A stretch of DNA of 64,000 bases from Mycolicibacterium komossense (GCF_025822605.1 NZ_JACKTY010000020.1:156524-220523); one strand, 5' to 3'. Positions 1-9,351 are shown, counted from the first letter of the stretch. Numbers and translations: made by a program. Notes: generated by a model not told the origin, from the sequence alone.

Positions 1-198
1 CGGGCGGCGACTCGACCCGGCCTTGCGGTGCTGGCCGCCGAGGACACCTACGTCGGTACCGAGGAGATGCGGCGACGCGCCGCGGCCCGGGCCGGTGCCC
101 GCGTCGAGGTGCTCGAAGGCCTCGGGCACTGGTGGATGCTGCAGGACCCGGCGCGTGGCGCGGGCATGCTCACCCGGTTCTGGGGATCCCTGGCTTGA
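1..198 (+). CDS. alpha/beta hydrolase, C-terminal fragment
   Basis: The window opens inside this gene; 65 residues and a TGA stop remain. The tail contains VLAAEDTYVG and then GLGHWWMLQDP. In alpha/beta hydrolases, a strand with an acidic residue followed by a GHW/GHF histidine near the end supplies the last two members of the catalytic triad. The substrate cannot be told from this piece. It ends tail-to-tail with the leftward HAD gene, overlapping it by 29 bases. Confidence 0.7.
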   Translation, partial: RAATRPGLAVLAAEDTYVGTEEMRRRAAARAGARVEVLEGLGHWWMLQDPARGAGMLTRFWGSLA

Positions 199-883
199 GC
201 ACCGGCCAGCCGTTCCTGGCGGCTGCCTCCGCCAGCCCGCGGCGGGGATTCACCGGTCGCGGATGACCGACGGCCTCCATCAGGGGTAGATCCTCGTATC
301 CGTCGGAATAGAAGTAACTCTCTTGCAGTGCAACGTCATTGGTATCCGCGAAGAGTGCGGCGGCATCGGCTTTGCGGGCTCCCCAGATGACCGGCTTGAC
401 CACCCCGCCCGTCAACCGGCCGTCCTCGTCGACGGTGAAGTGGTTGCAGATGAGGTGCGGGATGCTCAACGCTGCGGCCACCGGTTCGGCGTGGATGGTC
501 AACGCCGACGAGATCATCACGACGGTGTGCCCACGGTCCTGATGCGCGCGCACCACCTGCCGCATCACCGGGTAGACGCGGGCGTCGATGCGACGCAGAT
601 AGATGTCCTGCCCGAGTTCGTCGAGCGAGGCCAGCGATTCGCCGCGCAGATAGCCGGCTGCGCGGACCAACAGGCGATCGAATTCCATTCGCCCCCACCG
701 GTAGCGGACCGCGGCCTCGAAGACACCGAGGAGTTCGCCGATACCCGACTGGCCGTTGCGAATTCGGTGACCGGCGTGCGCTGCCGCGGTGAAGCCGTCG
801 ACCAGGGTGCCGTCCAGGTCGAAGAACGCGCCGACCCGCGCGCCGACAGGCGCCTCGGCGATGCTGGCGACGGGATCGATCAT
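170..883 (-). CDS. HAD-IB family phosphatase
   Basis: A 237-residue haloacid-dehalogenase-superfamily hydrolase. Motif I is FFDLDGTLVDG (nucleophile Asp at about residue 22), motif II is the serine in VVMISSAL, motif III is the lysine in WGARKADA, and motif IV is YFYSDGYEDLPLM. This layout fits subfamily IB, which includes phosphoserine-phosphatase-like enzymes that dephosphorylate small metabolites or lipid head groups. The start is the ATG at 883, preceded by GGGAGG. It overlaps the stop of the upstream acyltransferase as ATGA, so the two are probably translationally coupled and may act on the same envelope lipid or glycan. The true substrate is unknown. Confidence 0.9.
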   Translation of the reverse strand: MIDPVASIAEAPVGARVGAFFDLDGTLVDGFTAAAHAGHRIRNGQSGIGELLGVFEAAVRYRWGRMEFDRLLVRAAGYLRGESLASLDELGQDIYLRRIDARVYPVMRQVVRAHQDRGHTVVMISSALTIHAEPVAAALSIPHLICNHFTVDEDGRLTGGVVKPVIWGARKADAAALFADTNDVALQESYFYSDGYEDLPLMEAVGHPRPVNPRRGLAEAAARNGWPVLKPGIPRTG

Positions 884-2160
884 CGGGACCTCCCGGCGCG
901 ACGGGCCGCCGTCAGGCTCAGCAGCACGACCGAAACAACGTAGAGCACGGCGTACACCGTCGGAAACACGCCGCCCGGGGCGAATCCGTAGACCGCGAAC
1001 CGGGCCAGCGCCGGCACCGCGAGGCACGCACCCACCACCAGCAGCACCGGCGCGCACCAGCCGGGCAGCGGAATGCCGATCGTGGGCAGCGGGCGCTCGA
1101 ATACCGACCGGCCCAGCCACAACAGCGCCAGCTCGGCGGCCAGTGCGACCGAGAGAATCAGCACCCACACCACCCGGAACAACCACCATGCCGCGGTTCC
1201 GGTCGGCGGCTGCGGCAGAAGTCCGGTGGGATAGCCGACGAGTGCGACGACCACCACCGGGATCATCTGCCACAGGTACAGCGCCATCACCGTCGTGTTC
1301 GCTGCCGCAAGTGGCCCGCGCAACCGCGAACCCCGCAGCCAACCCGTCACCGCGGGCGCCGCCGCCACCAGCAACCCGGCCTGCGAAGTCGCGAAGGCCA
1401 GCAGCGCGACGGTCGGCGGGAAGTTGTTCTGGGCCGTCGCGCCCGGCGCCCCGACCATGCTGACCGGATACCAGTGCAGCGTGAGCAGTAGGGCGACCAC
1501 CACGGCTGCCACGGTGGCCAGCGTCACGGCCAGGCGGCCACGCAATACACCTGCGCGCCAACAGATGCCGAGTTGGTAGACGAATGCCCAGCACAACATG
1601 TAGTTGACCGCAGCGAACGCGGGCAGCGGCACGATGCGCGCGACGACGTCGACAGCGAGTACGGCAAGGGCCAGCACCGCTGGGACGGCAAGGCCCCAGC
1701 GCTGATGGGCGGCCGACGCGAGCGGCGTCAGTGCCAGCACGACTAGATATACCGGGATGAACCACAGGTGCATGGCGACCGCCCAGCCGCCGAACGCCAG
1801 CGGTGAGCGCCCGACGTCGCCGTAGCTGAGCACCGCGACCACGGCCAGCACCACCAGGACGTAGGCGGTGGTCGGGCCGAGGATCGCGCCGAGGCGCCGC
1901 CTGACCCATTCCGTCGCCCCGCCGCCGTCGGTGCGCCACCGCGTGAACGAGGCGGCGCTGGAGTAACCGCCCACCAGAAAGAACACCGGCACCACCTGGA
2001 AGATCAAGGTCAGCCACTGTGTCCACGGCAGGACGTCCAGTGGGTAGTCGTTGCCGAACCAGCCGTGGCGGTAGGTGACCGCCGAGACCAGCCAATGCCC
2101 GATCACGACGATCAGCACCGCCACCACGCGGTAGAAGTCGGCGGACAGCTCGCGGGCCAT
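880..2160 (-). CDS. acyltransferase 3 family membrane protein
   Basis: A 426-residue integral membrane protein with roughly ten hydrophobic helices. The N-terminal segment FYRVVAVLIVVIGHW, with an early histidine in the first helix, is the pattern of the acyltransferase-3 (OafA-like) family, which O-acylates sugars or lipids at the membrane. The downstream HAD phosphatase overlaps it by four bases, giving a two-gene operon. In mycobacteria this family modifies cell-wall glycolipids, but no specific acceptor can be deduced here. Confidence 0.85.
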   Translation of the reverse strand: MARELSADFYRVVAVLIVVIGHWLVSAVTYRHGWFGNDYPLDVLPWTQWLTLIFQVVPVFFLVGGYSSAASFTRWRTDGGGATEWVRRRLGAILGPTTAYVLVVLAVVAVLSYGDVGRSPLAFGGWAVAMHLWFIPVYLVVLALTPLASAAHQRWGLAVPAVLALAVLAVDVVARIVPLPAFAAVNYMLCWAFVYQLGICWRAGVLRGRLAVTLATVAAVVVALLLTLHWYPVSMVGAPGATAQNNFPPTVALLAFATSQAGLLVAAAPAVTGWLRGSRLRGPLAAANTTVMALYLWQMIPVVVVALVGYPTGLLPQPPTGTAAWWLFRVVWVLILSVALAAELALLWLGRSVFERPLPTIGIPLPGWCAPVLLVVGACLAVPALARFAVYGFAPGGVFPTVYAVLYVVSVVLLSLTAARRAGRSR

Positions 2161-2318
2161 ACCCCGAGACTATCGGTCACCGGCCCGCCCAGTTCTCCGG
2201 AATTAGCCAGCAGGCGGCGCTATATCGACGCATGCGTCAATATAGTTGGGGTGCAATGGTATTCATGTTTCGGCTCGACCACCCGGCATCGGGCGGTGTT
2301 GCCCTGCACAATGGGAGG

Positions 2319-3569
2319 ATGACGACCGCGGACACCTCGCGGGATCTGTTCACGCAGGTTCTCGATCCACAGAATCGGATCGACCCCTACCCGCTGTATC
2401 GCACCTTGCGTGAGCACGGCCCGCTGCGCTTGCCCGAACTCAACCTGACCGTGCTGTCTTCCTACCGGGAATGCCACGACGCGTTGCGCCACCCGCTGTC
2501 CTCCAGCGACCGGCATACCTCGGCACTGGCTCAGCAACAGATCGCCGCCGGTGAGCCACCGCGACCGTTCGGGCTGGCCGGGCTGGTGGATCGGCGGCGC
2601 ACCCCGGCGTTCCTGTTTCTCGACCCGCCCGATCACACGCGGCTGCGCAAGCTCGTCAGCAAGGCATTCGCCCCGAAGGTGATCAACCAGCTTGAGCCCG
2701 ACATCGTCGACTTGGTCGACGGCCTGCTGGACACGATCGAAGAACAGGGTCGCTTCGATGCGATCACCGACCTCGCCTATCCGCTGGCGGTCGCCGTGAT
2801 CTGCCGCCTGCTCGGGGTGCCGCTGGAGGACGAGCCACAGTTCGGCCGGGCCTCGGCGCTGGTCGGCCAATCGATCGACCCCTTCATCTCGCTCACAGGC
2901 GAAACCCCGGAGGGCTTCCAAGAACGGATGGATGCGGGCCGCTGGCTGCGCAAGTACTTCCGGGAGCTCATCGAACACCGCCGCGGCAGCCCGTCCGACG
3001 ATCTGATCTCGGCAATGATCGCCGTCGAGGAATCCGGGGACCAACTCAGCGTCGACGAGATCATCTCGACGTGCAACCTGCTACTCATCGCCGGGCACGA
3101 GTCGACGGTGAGCCTGATCGCGACGGCAATCCTGGCGATGCTGCGGGCGCCGGCGCAATGGTCTGCGCTGGGCGCCGACCCGCACCGCTCGGCCAGGGTG
3201 GTCGAAGAAACCCTGCGCTACGACCCGCCGGCCCAGTTGCTCGGGCGGATCGCCGCCGAGGACATCACCGTCGCCGATCATGCGGTGACCAAAGGCGACA
3301 CCATGGTGCTGCTGTTGGGGGCCGCGCACCGCGACCCGGCCGCCAACGAGCGGCCCGACGAGTTCGACCCCGACCGTAAAGCATTGCGGCACCTGGGGTT
3401 CGGTCACGGTCCGCACTTCTGCCTCGGCGCTCCCCTGTTGCGACTCGAAGCAAGCACGGTGTTGTCCGCAGTGACCGCGCGTTTTCCCCACGCGCGGCTC
3501 GCCGCGGAACCCACTTACAAGCCCAACATCACCCTGCGCGGAATGTCGGCGCTACCCGTCGCGGTCTAG
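2319..3569 (+). CDS. cytochrome P450
   Basis: A 416-residue soluble bacterial P450. The haem-binding motif FGHGPHFCLG has its thiolate cysteine near residue 368. The I-helix AGHEST and the K-helix EETLRY (ExxR) are both present. The start chosen is the ATG preceded by GGGAGG. Because that box abuts the codon, an upstream in-frame start is possible, the longest at 2232. It is a monooxygenase needing a ferredoxin partner, and none is encoded next to it. Substrate unknown. It stands alone between the divergent acyltransferase operon and a convergent DUF4193 gene. Confidence 0.9.
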   Translation: MTTADTSRDLFTQVLDPQNRIDPYPLYRTLREHGPLRLPELNLTVLSSYRECHDALRHPLSSSDRHTSALAQQQIAAGEPPRPFGLAGLVDRRRTPAFLFLDPPDHTRLRKLVSKAFAPKVINQLEPDIVDLVDGLLDTIEEQGRFDAITDLAYPLAVAVICRLLGVPLEDEPQFGRASALVGQSIDPFISLTGETPEGFQERMDAGRWLRKYFRELIEHRRGSPSDDLISAMIAVEESGDQLSVDEIISTCNLLLIAGHESTVSLIATAILAMLRAPAQWSALGADPHRSARVVEETLRYDPPAQLLGRIAAEDITVADHAVTKGDTMVLLLGAAHRDPAANERPDEFDPDRKALRHLGFGHGPHFCLGAPLLRLEASTVLSAVTARFPHARLAAEPTYKPNITLRGMSALPVAV

Positions 3570-3572
3570 ACG

Positions 3573-3875
3573 TCAGAAAGCGCAATCCGAGCAGAGCATC
3601 ACCGCGCCGTTCTGGCCGGCCAGCCGACTGCGGTGGTGCACCAGGAAGCAGCTCGAGCAGGTGAATTCGTCGGCCTGTTTCGGGACGACCCGCATCGACA
3701 GCTCTTCCCCGGACAGGTCGGCACCGGGCAGCTCGAAGAACTCGGCCGCGTCTGCTTCGTCGACGTCGATCACGGCAGAGTCGGCCTCTTTCGACCGCGC
3801 CCTCAGTTCCTCGATCGAGTCGTCCGGCCTATCAGAAGTGTCGGTAACTCGCGGGGCGTCATAGTCCGTAGCCAT
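3573..3875 (-). CDS. DUF4193 zinc-ribbon-like protein (Rv2699c paralogue type)
   Basis: A 100-residue protein with an acidic N-terminus and a conserved C-terminus: ELPGADLSGEELSMRVVPKQ, then DEFTCSSCFLVHHRSRLA and a final CSDCAF. The two CxxC pairs suggest a zinc ribbon. The sequence closely resembles the short actinobacterial DUF4193 family typified by M. tuberculosis Rv2699c, whose function is unknown. The ATG at 3875 starts the family-typical MATDYDAPR. It converges on the P450 gene with a three-base gap. Confidence 0.85.
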   Translation of the reverse strand: MATDYDAPRVTDTSDRPDDSIEELRARSKEADSAVIDVDEADAAEFFELPGADLSGEELSMRVVPKQADEFTCSSCFLVHHRSRLAGQNGAVMLCSDCAF

Positions 3876-4065
3876 GTGGCTCAACTCCTCAAAAACGGTT
3901 TTGGGTAACTCGCGTAGATGACAACGCAGCACCGCCCGCTTTGGTGCCCGGGTTATCGGCGAATGAGATACCCGCCACAGACCGCCACAAACATCCATGT
4001 CAGGCCGCGAAACCAGAAGTTTACGCAGGCTGTTCGCGGGCCCCGTGCTCTGTCAGACTGCCAAG

Positions 4066-4536
4066 GTGATCCAGGGCTTCTCGCACATCGGAATCGGCGT
4101 CACCGACCTCGACCGATCCGTTCGCTTCTATACCGACGTTTTCGGGTTTACCCAGCTCTACCAACTCGACTTCGACAACAACGAGGTTGCCGCGACAATG
4201 GAGCTGGAAGGCAGGTTCCGGTCGGCGATGCTGATCCGCGACGATATCCGGATCGAACTGCTGCAGTGGGTCGACGTTCCGATCACCGGTTCGGGGCAAC
4301 GCAAACCGATGAACGAGCTCGGGTTCACCCATCTTTCCTTTCGGGTGGAGGACATCGACGGTCTCACCGAGGCGATCGTCGCCGCGGGCGGAACGGTGGT
4401 GGAGCAGACCCGGACCGTGCTCGGTGACGCCGCCGATCCCGCATCCCCGCGCTTCATCTATCTGACGGATCCGGACGGCACCCGCATCGAGCTGATGCAG
4501 AACGTGCCGGATCTGTCGGGCCCGGGTTCCTCCTGA
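4066..4536 (+). CDS. VOC (glyoxalase/dioxygenase-fold) protein
   Basis: About 156 residues forming two beta-alpha-beta-beta-beta modules. The first begins SHIGIGVTDLDRSVRFYTDV with a metal-ligand-type histidine. The second holds GFTHLSFRVEDID and the terminal DPDGTRIELMQ glutamate. This is the vicinal oxygen chelate fold (glyoxalase I, dioxygenases, methylmalonyl-CoA epimerase). I place the start at the GTG before IQGFSHIGIG. An in-frame ATG 69 bases upstream would add an atypical arginine-rich leader. Specific reaction unknown. It converges with the DinB-like gene. Confidence 0.8.
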   Translation: MIQGFSHIGIGVTDLDRSVRFYTDVFGFTQLYQLDFDNNEVAATMELEGRFRSAMLIRDDIRIELLQWVDVPITGSGQRKPMNELGFTHLSFRVEDIDGLTEAIVAAGGTVVEQTRTVLGDAADPASPRFIYLTDPDGTRIELMQNVPDLSGPGSS

Positions 4537-4539
4537 GCT

Positions 4540-5082
4540 TCAGGCACCCACGTCGTACAGGTGATGCGCCACGTCGTGCAGGTAGTACCGGCCCAGCGTC
4601 TCGGTGGTGAACACCGAGCCGTTGCTGCGCCGCCCGACCCGTGACCACTGCGCGGGTGACAGACCGCTGAAGGCGGCCGCGGCGTGGCGCGCCGCCTCGT
4701 CGAGTTCGCCGGCGACCACCTCGGCGCGCTGCTCCCAGTACCGGTGCTCGACGGCCGTGGCGTCCTGGTCCCAGTTCTCGAACTCGGGGTTGTCCTCGTC
4801 GAGGATGAGACGAGCGCGCGTCGCGAAAATGGTGTGCACGTCGCGGATGTGGCAGGCGTATTCCAGCACCGACCAGGTTTCGGGTTCCGGCCGCACGGCC
4901 GCATCGGCGCGGCGCAACGCGGACTGCCACCGCGGAGTGGAGGCGAGTATCTCGGCCGCGATCGCCTCCCGCGACAGCCCACCCGCGACGAATCCGCAAT
5001 CGGGGCACGGGTGCTCCAGCACCCAGGTCCAGTCTTTGTCGTCCGGAACCGGATGCGGCGGATCGCCCTCGTCACTGCTCAC
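4540..5082 (-). CDS. DinB / maleylpyruvate-isomerase-like four-helix protein
   Basis: About 180 residues. Histidines in YACHIRDVH and YLHDVAHHLYDVG are spaced as in the DinB/YfiT superfamily, which binds a divalent metal and often uses mycothiol in Actinobacteria as a thiol transferase or isomerase. An N-terminal HPCPDC is an extra thiol or metal feature. A GTG start with GGTGGGG upstream is preferred over a 61-residue longer version starting at 5265, which would run under the divergent phosphatase gene. Function inferred from fold only. Confidence 0.75.
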   Translation of the reverse strand: MSSDEGDPPHPVPDDKDWTWVLEHPCPDCGFVAGGLSREAIAAEILASTPRWQSALRRADAAVRPEPETWSVLEYACHIRDVHTIFATRARLILDEDNPEFENWDQDATAVEHRYWEQRAEVVAGELDEAARHAAAAFSGLSPAQWSRVGRRSNGSVFTTETLGRYYLHDVAHHLYDVGA

Positions 5083-5185
5083 CGGCCCCACCCTAATCTC
5101 CCCGTCGCAGAGGTTCACCGAGGTTTTTCTCGTCGGTTCTGCTGCTCGGGCAGCCTGATCGAGACGGGTGCGCGAGCATCGAAGG

Positions 5186-6889
5186 ATGCCGACGAAACGG
5201 GTGAGCGCTCCCGGGGACATCCCCGACACCGGAATACCGCAGAGCGCGGCCGCCAGCATGACCATGGCCGAGCAGTACGACTGGCATCAGGACTATCTGC
5301 GCCGCCACCTGGTGTCGAGACGGAATTTCCTGCGCGGTTCGGCCGCCGCGGCGGCGGTGGCCGCCCTCGGCGTCGCTCCGTTCGGTACCCGCGCCTACGC
5401 CGCGGATGCGCCGCTGTCGGTGGCGAACCGGCGGGTGGGGTTCGGTGGCGACGCCGCCAGCCAGCTTCGCCTCGCGGCGCAACTCTCCCGCAATCCCCAG
5501 GCCACCAGAGTCTTCGTCGACCACGGCCCCACGCCGGAGCTGGGGGCGAGTGTCGAGGCCGAAATCCGCAACCTGGTCACCCAGATTCCGACCAGCGACG
5601 GCGGAGTACTTGCGGCCGAGCAGTTCTACGCGCACGTCCCGGTCAACGGGCTGGCCGGGCGGACGCCGCATTTCTACCGCTGGCGCACCGAGGACGGATT
5701 CACCTCGGAGGTCCTCTCGGCGACGACGGCGATGCCCAATACACGAGATGCGCTGGCGCCCTTCAGGTTCACCATGCTCGGCGATCAGGGCACCGACGAG
5801 ACACCGGTGCTGCCGCCCGGCCTGGCCGCCGGGGACTACGACGACAGCTACTACAAGTCTGACAACGACCCGAGCGTGCCGCACACCACCAATCTGCTGA
5901 ACCAGGTCGTCGCGGCCCACCCGGATTTTCATGTGCTGGCCGGTGATATCGCCTACGCCGATCCGTCCGGAGCGGGTAAGCCGCCGACGTTCGTGCCGTC
6001 CGGCGGGAAGCTGGCCTCGGGTTTCGACAAGTTCAACCCCTACGTCTGGGATGTCTACTTCGGTCTGATCGAAGCCAGCGCTGCGACCACCCCGTGGATG
6101 TTCGCCACCGGCAACCACGACATGGAAGCCGCCTATCCGATCCACGGTTACGGCGGGCATCTGACCCGGCTGGACTTCCCCGGCAACGGGCCCAGCGGCT
6201 GCCCGTCGGTGTACTCCTTTGTCTACGGCAACGTCGCGGTGCTCTCGCTGGACGCCAACGACGTCAGCTACGAGATCACCGCCAACACCGGATATTCACA
6301 TGGCGCCCAAAACTCTTGGACTCAGCGCACACTGGCTGCCCATCGGGCCAACCCGGCGGTCGACTTCATCGTCTGCTTCTTCCATCACTGCGCGTATTCG
6401 ACCACCGGCGCGCACGCCAGCGACGGCGGCGTGCGCGCGGCGTGGACCGCCCTGTTCGACAGGTATCAGGTCGATCTGGTGCTCCAGGGCCACAACCATG
6501 TCTTCGAACGCACCGACCCGATCCGTGCCGACGCTCCCACCCGAGTCGCCGGCGACAACGCGATCGTCTATCCCGAAACCGACGGCACCGTCTACTACAC
6601 CGTCGGTAGCGGTGGTCGCCCCCGGTATGACTTCCAACCTGGTGAGCAGGAAAGTTACCGCGGGCACGAACTCGCCGACACCTTCGTACCGAACAGTTAC
6701 GTCTGGAATTCCCATGGCGCTGAGCAGCCGGAGGCGGTGGCCTGGTCGCGGGTCCGATTCCGCAACTACGCCTTCATCCGCGTCGACGTCCGCCCCGACA
6801 CCTTCGTCAGTGAGATGGACGTCACGGCCGTCGACGAATACGGTCGGGAGTTCGACACGGTGACCTACCGCCGCCAGGTGCGCACCTGA
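5186..6889 (+). CDS. Tat-exported purple-acid-type metallophosphatase
   Basis: A 567-residue protein. A twin-arginine signal, SRRNFLRG, is followed by an alanine-rich helix ending in an ATRAYA-type cleavage region, so it is exported folded. All five metallophosphoesterase motifs are visible: LGDQG, AGDIAYAD, ATGNHD, FFHHCA and LQGHNHVFER. The arrangement (N-terminal fibronectin-like part, then dinuclear metal centre) matches mycobacterial Rv2577-type acid phosphatases that cleave phosphomonoesters outside the cell. The ATG at 5186 has GAAGG just upstream. A GTG at 5168 is the alternative. Confidence 0.9.
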   Translation: MPTKRVSAPGDIPDTGIPQSAAASMTMAEQYDWHQDYLRRHLVSRRNFLRGSAAAAAVAALGVAPFGTRAYAADAPLSVANRRVGFGGDAASQLRLAAQLSRNPQATRVFVDHGPTPELGASVEAEIRNLVTQIPTSDGGVLAAEQFYAHVPVNGLAGRTPHFYRWRTEDGFTSEVLSATTAMPNTRDALAPFRFTMLGDQGTDETPVLPPGLAAGDYDDSYYKSDNDPSVPHTTNLLNQVVAAHPDFHVLAGDIAYADPSGAGKPPTFVPSGGKLASGFDKFNPYVWDVYFGLIEASAATTPWMFATGNHDMEAAYPIHGYGGHLTRLDFPGNGPSGCPSVYSFVYGNVAVLSLDANDVSYEITANTGYSHGAQNSWTQRTLAAHRANPAVDFIVCFFHHCAYSTTGAHASDGGVRAAWTALFDRYQVDLVLQGHNHVFERTDPIRADAPTRVAGDNAIVYPETDGTVYYTVGSGGRPRYDFQPGEQESYRGHELADTFVPNSYVWNSHGAEQPEAVAWSRVRFRNYAFIRVDVRPDTFVSEMDVTAVDEYGREFDTVTYRRQVRT

Positions 6890-7046
6890 GTATTTGCTTA
6901 ACGGACGAGAATGTGCGACGTCGTGATCTGCCGGTGACCAAAAGTCTTGGACGATATCGATACAGCTCTCAGTCGGGTCTCAGCAGGTGCGTTCATAGTA
7001 GGTCTTGCAACTTTGCTGTCCTATGTCGAGGGAAGAACGTCACGCT

Positions 7047-8498
7047 ATGAAGAAACACCCGCGGTCCTCACGTCGCGAGCCAGGCTACCGATCCGATTCG
7101 AGTCACCCTGCGGGCCAGCAGTATTCGGGCCAACCCAGCCATGGTGCATACCAGCCCTACGACTGGCGCTACGCGACGCAGGCGCCGCGGCCGTTCAACG
7201 ATCCCTACCGGGTGATCCATGAGGGTGACGCCACCCCGACGATGCCCATTCAGATGGCGAATCGAAAGGGACACAAGCGATCCCGCGCTGGTGCCGTGAT
7301 GGCCGGCGCTGCGGCAGTCGCGGTGGTCTCCGGTGGTGTCGGGGCCATCGCGGCGGTCAGCCATTCCGACGGGCCCGGCGCGCTTCGCGCCGCCATCCCG
7401 GCTGCCTCCCAGTCGGTTACGCCGGCCACCCCCGCGGCTGCCCTGCCTGCCGGGTCGGTCGAGCAAGTCGCCGCCAAGGTGCTCCCGAGCGTGGTCAAGC
7501 TGCAGATCACCATGGGCAACGGCCGCGAAGAGGGGTCCGGCATCGTTCTCAGCCAGGACGGCCTGATCCTGACGAACAACCATGTGGTGGCCGCGGTCAG
7601 CGGTGCCGGTCAGGGCCCGTCGGCCAAGAGCAACATGCCGAGCGGTCTCGGCGGCCCGGACGGTCCGGACTTCTCCGGCGGCCAGGGCCCGTCGGGCCAG
7701 GATTCCCCCGGCCAGGGCGCACAGGCCACCGCGACGTTCTCCGACGGCCGCACCGTGCCGTTCACCGTGGTCGGCACCGACCCGACCGATGACATCGCTG
7801 TCGTTCGCGTCCAAGGTGTTTCGGACCTGACTCCGATCACGCTTGGGTCGTCGAAGGATCTGAAGGTCGGCCAGGACGTGGTGGCGATCGGCTCGCCTCT
7901 CGGCCTGGAGGGCACCGTGACGACAGGTATCGTCAGCGCCCTGGACCGTCCCGTCGCCACCGGTGACGAATCCACCGGCCAGAGTTCGGTGATGGATGCG
8001 ATCCAGACCGACGCGGCGATCAACCCCGGCAACTCCGGCGGCGCGCTGGTGAACATGAACGGCGAGCTGGTCGGCGTGAACTCGGCGATCGCCTCGCTGG
8101 GCGGCGGCGGCGGTCCCGGAGCAGGCGGCGGCGGTGGCCAGAGCGGCTCGATCGGCCTCGGTTTCGCGATCCCGGTAGATCAGGCCAAACGCATTGCCAA
8201 CGAGTTGATCTCGAGCGGCACGGTTACCCACGCGTCACTGGGTGTGCAACTCAGCAGCGATTCCAGCGCCCCCGGTGCCGCAGTCGCGAAGGTGACCGAC
8301 GGCGGACCGGCCGCATCTGCCGGACTGCCCAGCGGTGTGCTGGTCACCAAGGTCAACGACCGGGTCATCGGCAGCTCCGACGCGCTGGTCGCGGCGGTCC
8401 GCTCGATGGCCCCCGGCGACAACGTGACCCTCACCTACCAGGACGCCTCCGGTGCGTCGCAGACGGTGCAGGTCACCCTCGGCCAGTCGCAGACCTAA
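7047..8498 (+). CDS. pepD: membrane-anchored HtrA-family serine protease PepD
   Basis: A 483-residue orthologue-type of M. tuberculosis PepD (Rv0983). It has a tyrosine/proline-rich cytoplasmic segment, one transmembrane helix (about residues 85-105), a trypsin-like domain with TNNHVV (His), DPTDDIAVV (Asp) and NPGNSGGAL (Ser), and a C-terminal PDZ domain. Role in the family: envelope stress quality control under the MprAB/SigE response. Oddities are two glycine-rich insertions absent from the tuberculosis protein, one after the catalytic histidine and one before QSGSIGLGFAIP. The ATG at 7047 is preceded by GAGGGAAG and aligns with the Rv0983 MTNHPR start. Confidence 0.93.
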   Translation: MKKHPRSSRREPGYRSDSSHPAGQQYSGQPSHGAYQPYDWRYATQAPRPFNDPYRVIHEGDATPTMPIQMANRKGHKRSRAGAVMAGAAAVAVVSGGVGAIAAVSHSDGPGALRAAIPAASQSVTPATPAAALPAGSVEQVAAKVLPSVVKLQITMGNGREEGSGIVLSQDGLILTNNHVVAAVSGAGQGPSAKSNMPSGLGGPDGPDFSGGQGPSGQDSPGQGAQATATFSDGRTVPFTVVGTDPTDDIAVVRVQGVSDLTPITLGSSKDLKVGQDVVAIGSPLGLEGTVTTGIVSALDRPVATGDESTGQSSVMDAIQTDAAINPGNSGGALVNMNGELVGVNSAIASLGGGGGPGAGGGGGQSGSIGLGFAIPVDQAKRIANELISSGTVTHASLGVQLSSDSSAPGAAVAKVTDGGPAASAGLPSGVLVTKVNDRVIGSSDALVAAVRSMAPGDNVTLTYQDASGASQTVQVTLGQSQT

Positions 8499-8518
8499 AG
8501 CCAACGACAAGGTTGCCG

Positions 8519-8562
8519 AAAAGTGCGGCCCCGGAGGAAATTTCTTCCGGGGCCGCACTTTT
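8519..8562. terminator. bidirectional intrinsic terminator after pepD
   Basis: A perfect 16-bp inverted repeat (arms at 8519-8534 and 8547-8562) encloses 12 bases that themselves pair partly. The arms begin with AAAA and end with TTTT, so either strand gives a GC-rich hairpin followed by U residues. It sits between the pepD stop and the stop of the convergent small membrane gene, so it terminates both. Confidence 0.88.
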
Positions 8563-8573
8563 GTCTGCATTGC

Positions 8574-8798
8574 CTAGCGGCGTCCGACGGTGGCGGCAGC
8601 CATCTCGTGGACGAGTTCCCAGGTCTTCGCCTCCCAGGAGGCGTGGCTGGGATCGGACAGGACGGCAACGACGATCACCGATATCGCCACCACGGCGACC
8701 ACCGCGACCCGCACCCACCACAGTTCCCAGAACTCTCGCCGCGGCGGTGGGCTGGTTCGCCGCGGTCTGGTCTCGCCCTTTCCCAAGCCGTCTCGCAT
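8574..8798 (-). CDS. small single-pass membrane protein
   Basis: 74 residues: a basic N-terminus, the helix VRVAVVAVVAISVIVVAVL, and a short C-terminal tail WEAKTWELVHEMAAA. The ATG is preceded by CTGGAG at good spacing. I do not recognise the family. It ends at the PepD terminator, so it is likely the last gene of a short leftward unit or monocistronic. Confidence 0.6.
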   Translation of the reverse strand: MRDGLGKGETRPRRTSPPPRREFWELWWVRVAVVAVVAISVIVVAVLSDPSHASWEAKTWELVHEMAAATVGRR

Positions 8799-8851
8799 CA
8801 CCACTCCAGTCTGCGCCCTTGGTGCTGGGAACTTGCTGAATGTCGCCCGAC

Positions 8852-9250
8852 CTACAGCGTCGCGGTGACGGGACCGAGGATCTGGCACCACTGGGCGGGC
8901 GACTGACCGGCCCAGGAGGGGCAGCCCCGGCCCGAGGACGCGTAGGTGCCGCCCGGTCGGTACGGCACGTAGATCTGCGCCGGATCCGAGCCGTGCGCTT
9001 GGGTGCAGGTGCCACCGGTATCGACACCCTGCAACTGCAGGCACGCAATGCTCAGTGACGGTCCCGCAGGGAACCCGCAGGCGTCCGGGCCGAGTGTGGC
9101 CGTCACCATCGCGACACCGTCGACCTGCACGACTTCCGGCGCAGAGAGGGTGAAACTGCAGGGTGGCGGAGGTTCAGCGTGCGCGGCGGTGATCCCGGTG
9201 AGACCGGACAGCGCCACGACCCCTGCCCAGGCCAGTAACCACAGCTTCAT
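8852..9250 (-). CDS. small secreted cysteine-rich protein
   Basis: 132 residues with a classic signal peptide (MKLWLLAWAGVVALSG, cleavage near AAHA) and six cysteines, suggesting disulphides in the exported protein. The C-terminus WAGQSPAQWCQILGPVTATL is compact. The second ATG is used because the longer reading adds residues in front of the signal peptide. No function recognised; probably a periplasmic or surface mycobacterial protein. Confidence 0.65.
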   Translation of the reverse strand: MKLWLLAWAGVVALSGLTGITAAHAEPPPPCSFTLSAPEVVQVDGVAMVTATLGPDACGFPAGPSLSIACLQLQGVDTGGTCTQAHGSDPAQIYVPYRPGGTYASSGRGCPSWAGQSPAQWCQILGPVTATL

Positions 9251-9351
9251 GATCGGACAGTAAGCCACCGCGCCGCGCCGGCGTAGGGATATCGCCGTGT
9301 TCTCCCAGTGTTCGGGATCACCCAGCCGTCTCGGGCGCTCTGGGTACTCGC

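Noticed and set aside
884..2095. Upstream extension of the HAD gene to 641 codons
   Set aside because: The added part lies in another frame of the acyltransferase gene and is arginine-rich; the ATG at 883 has a good ribosome box.
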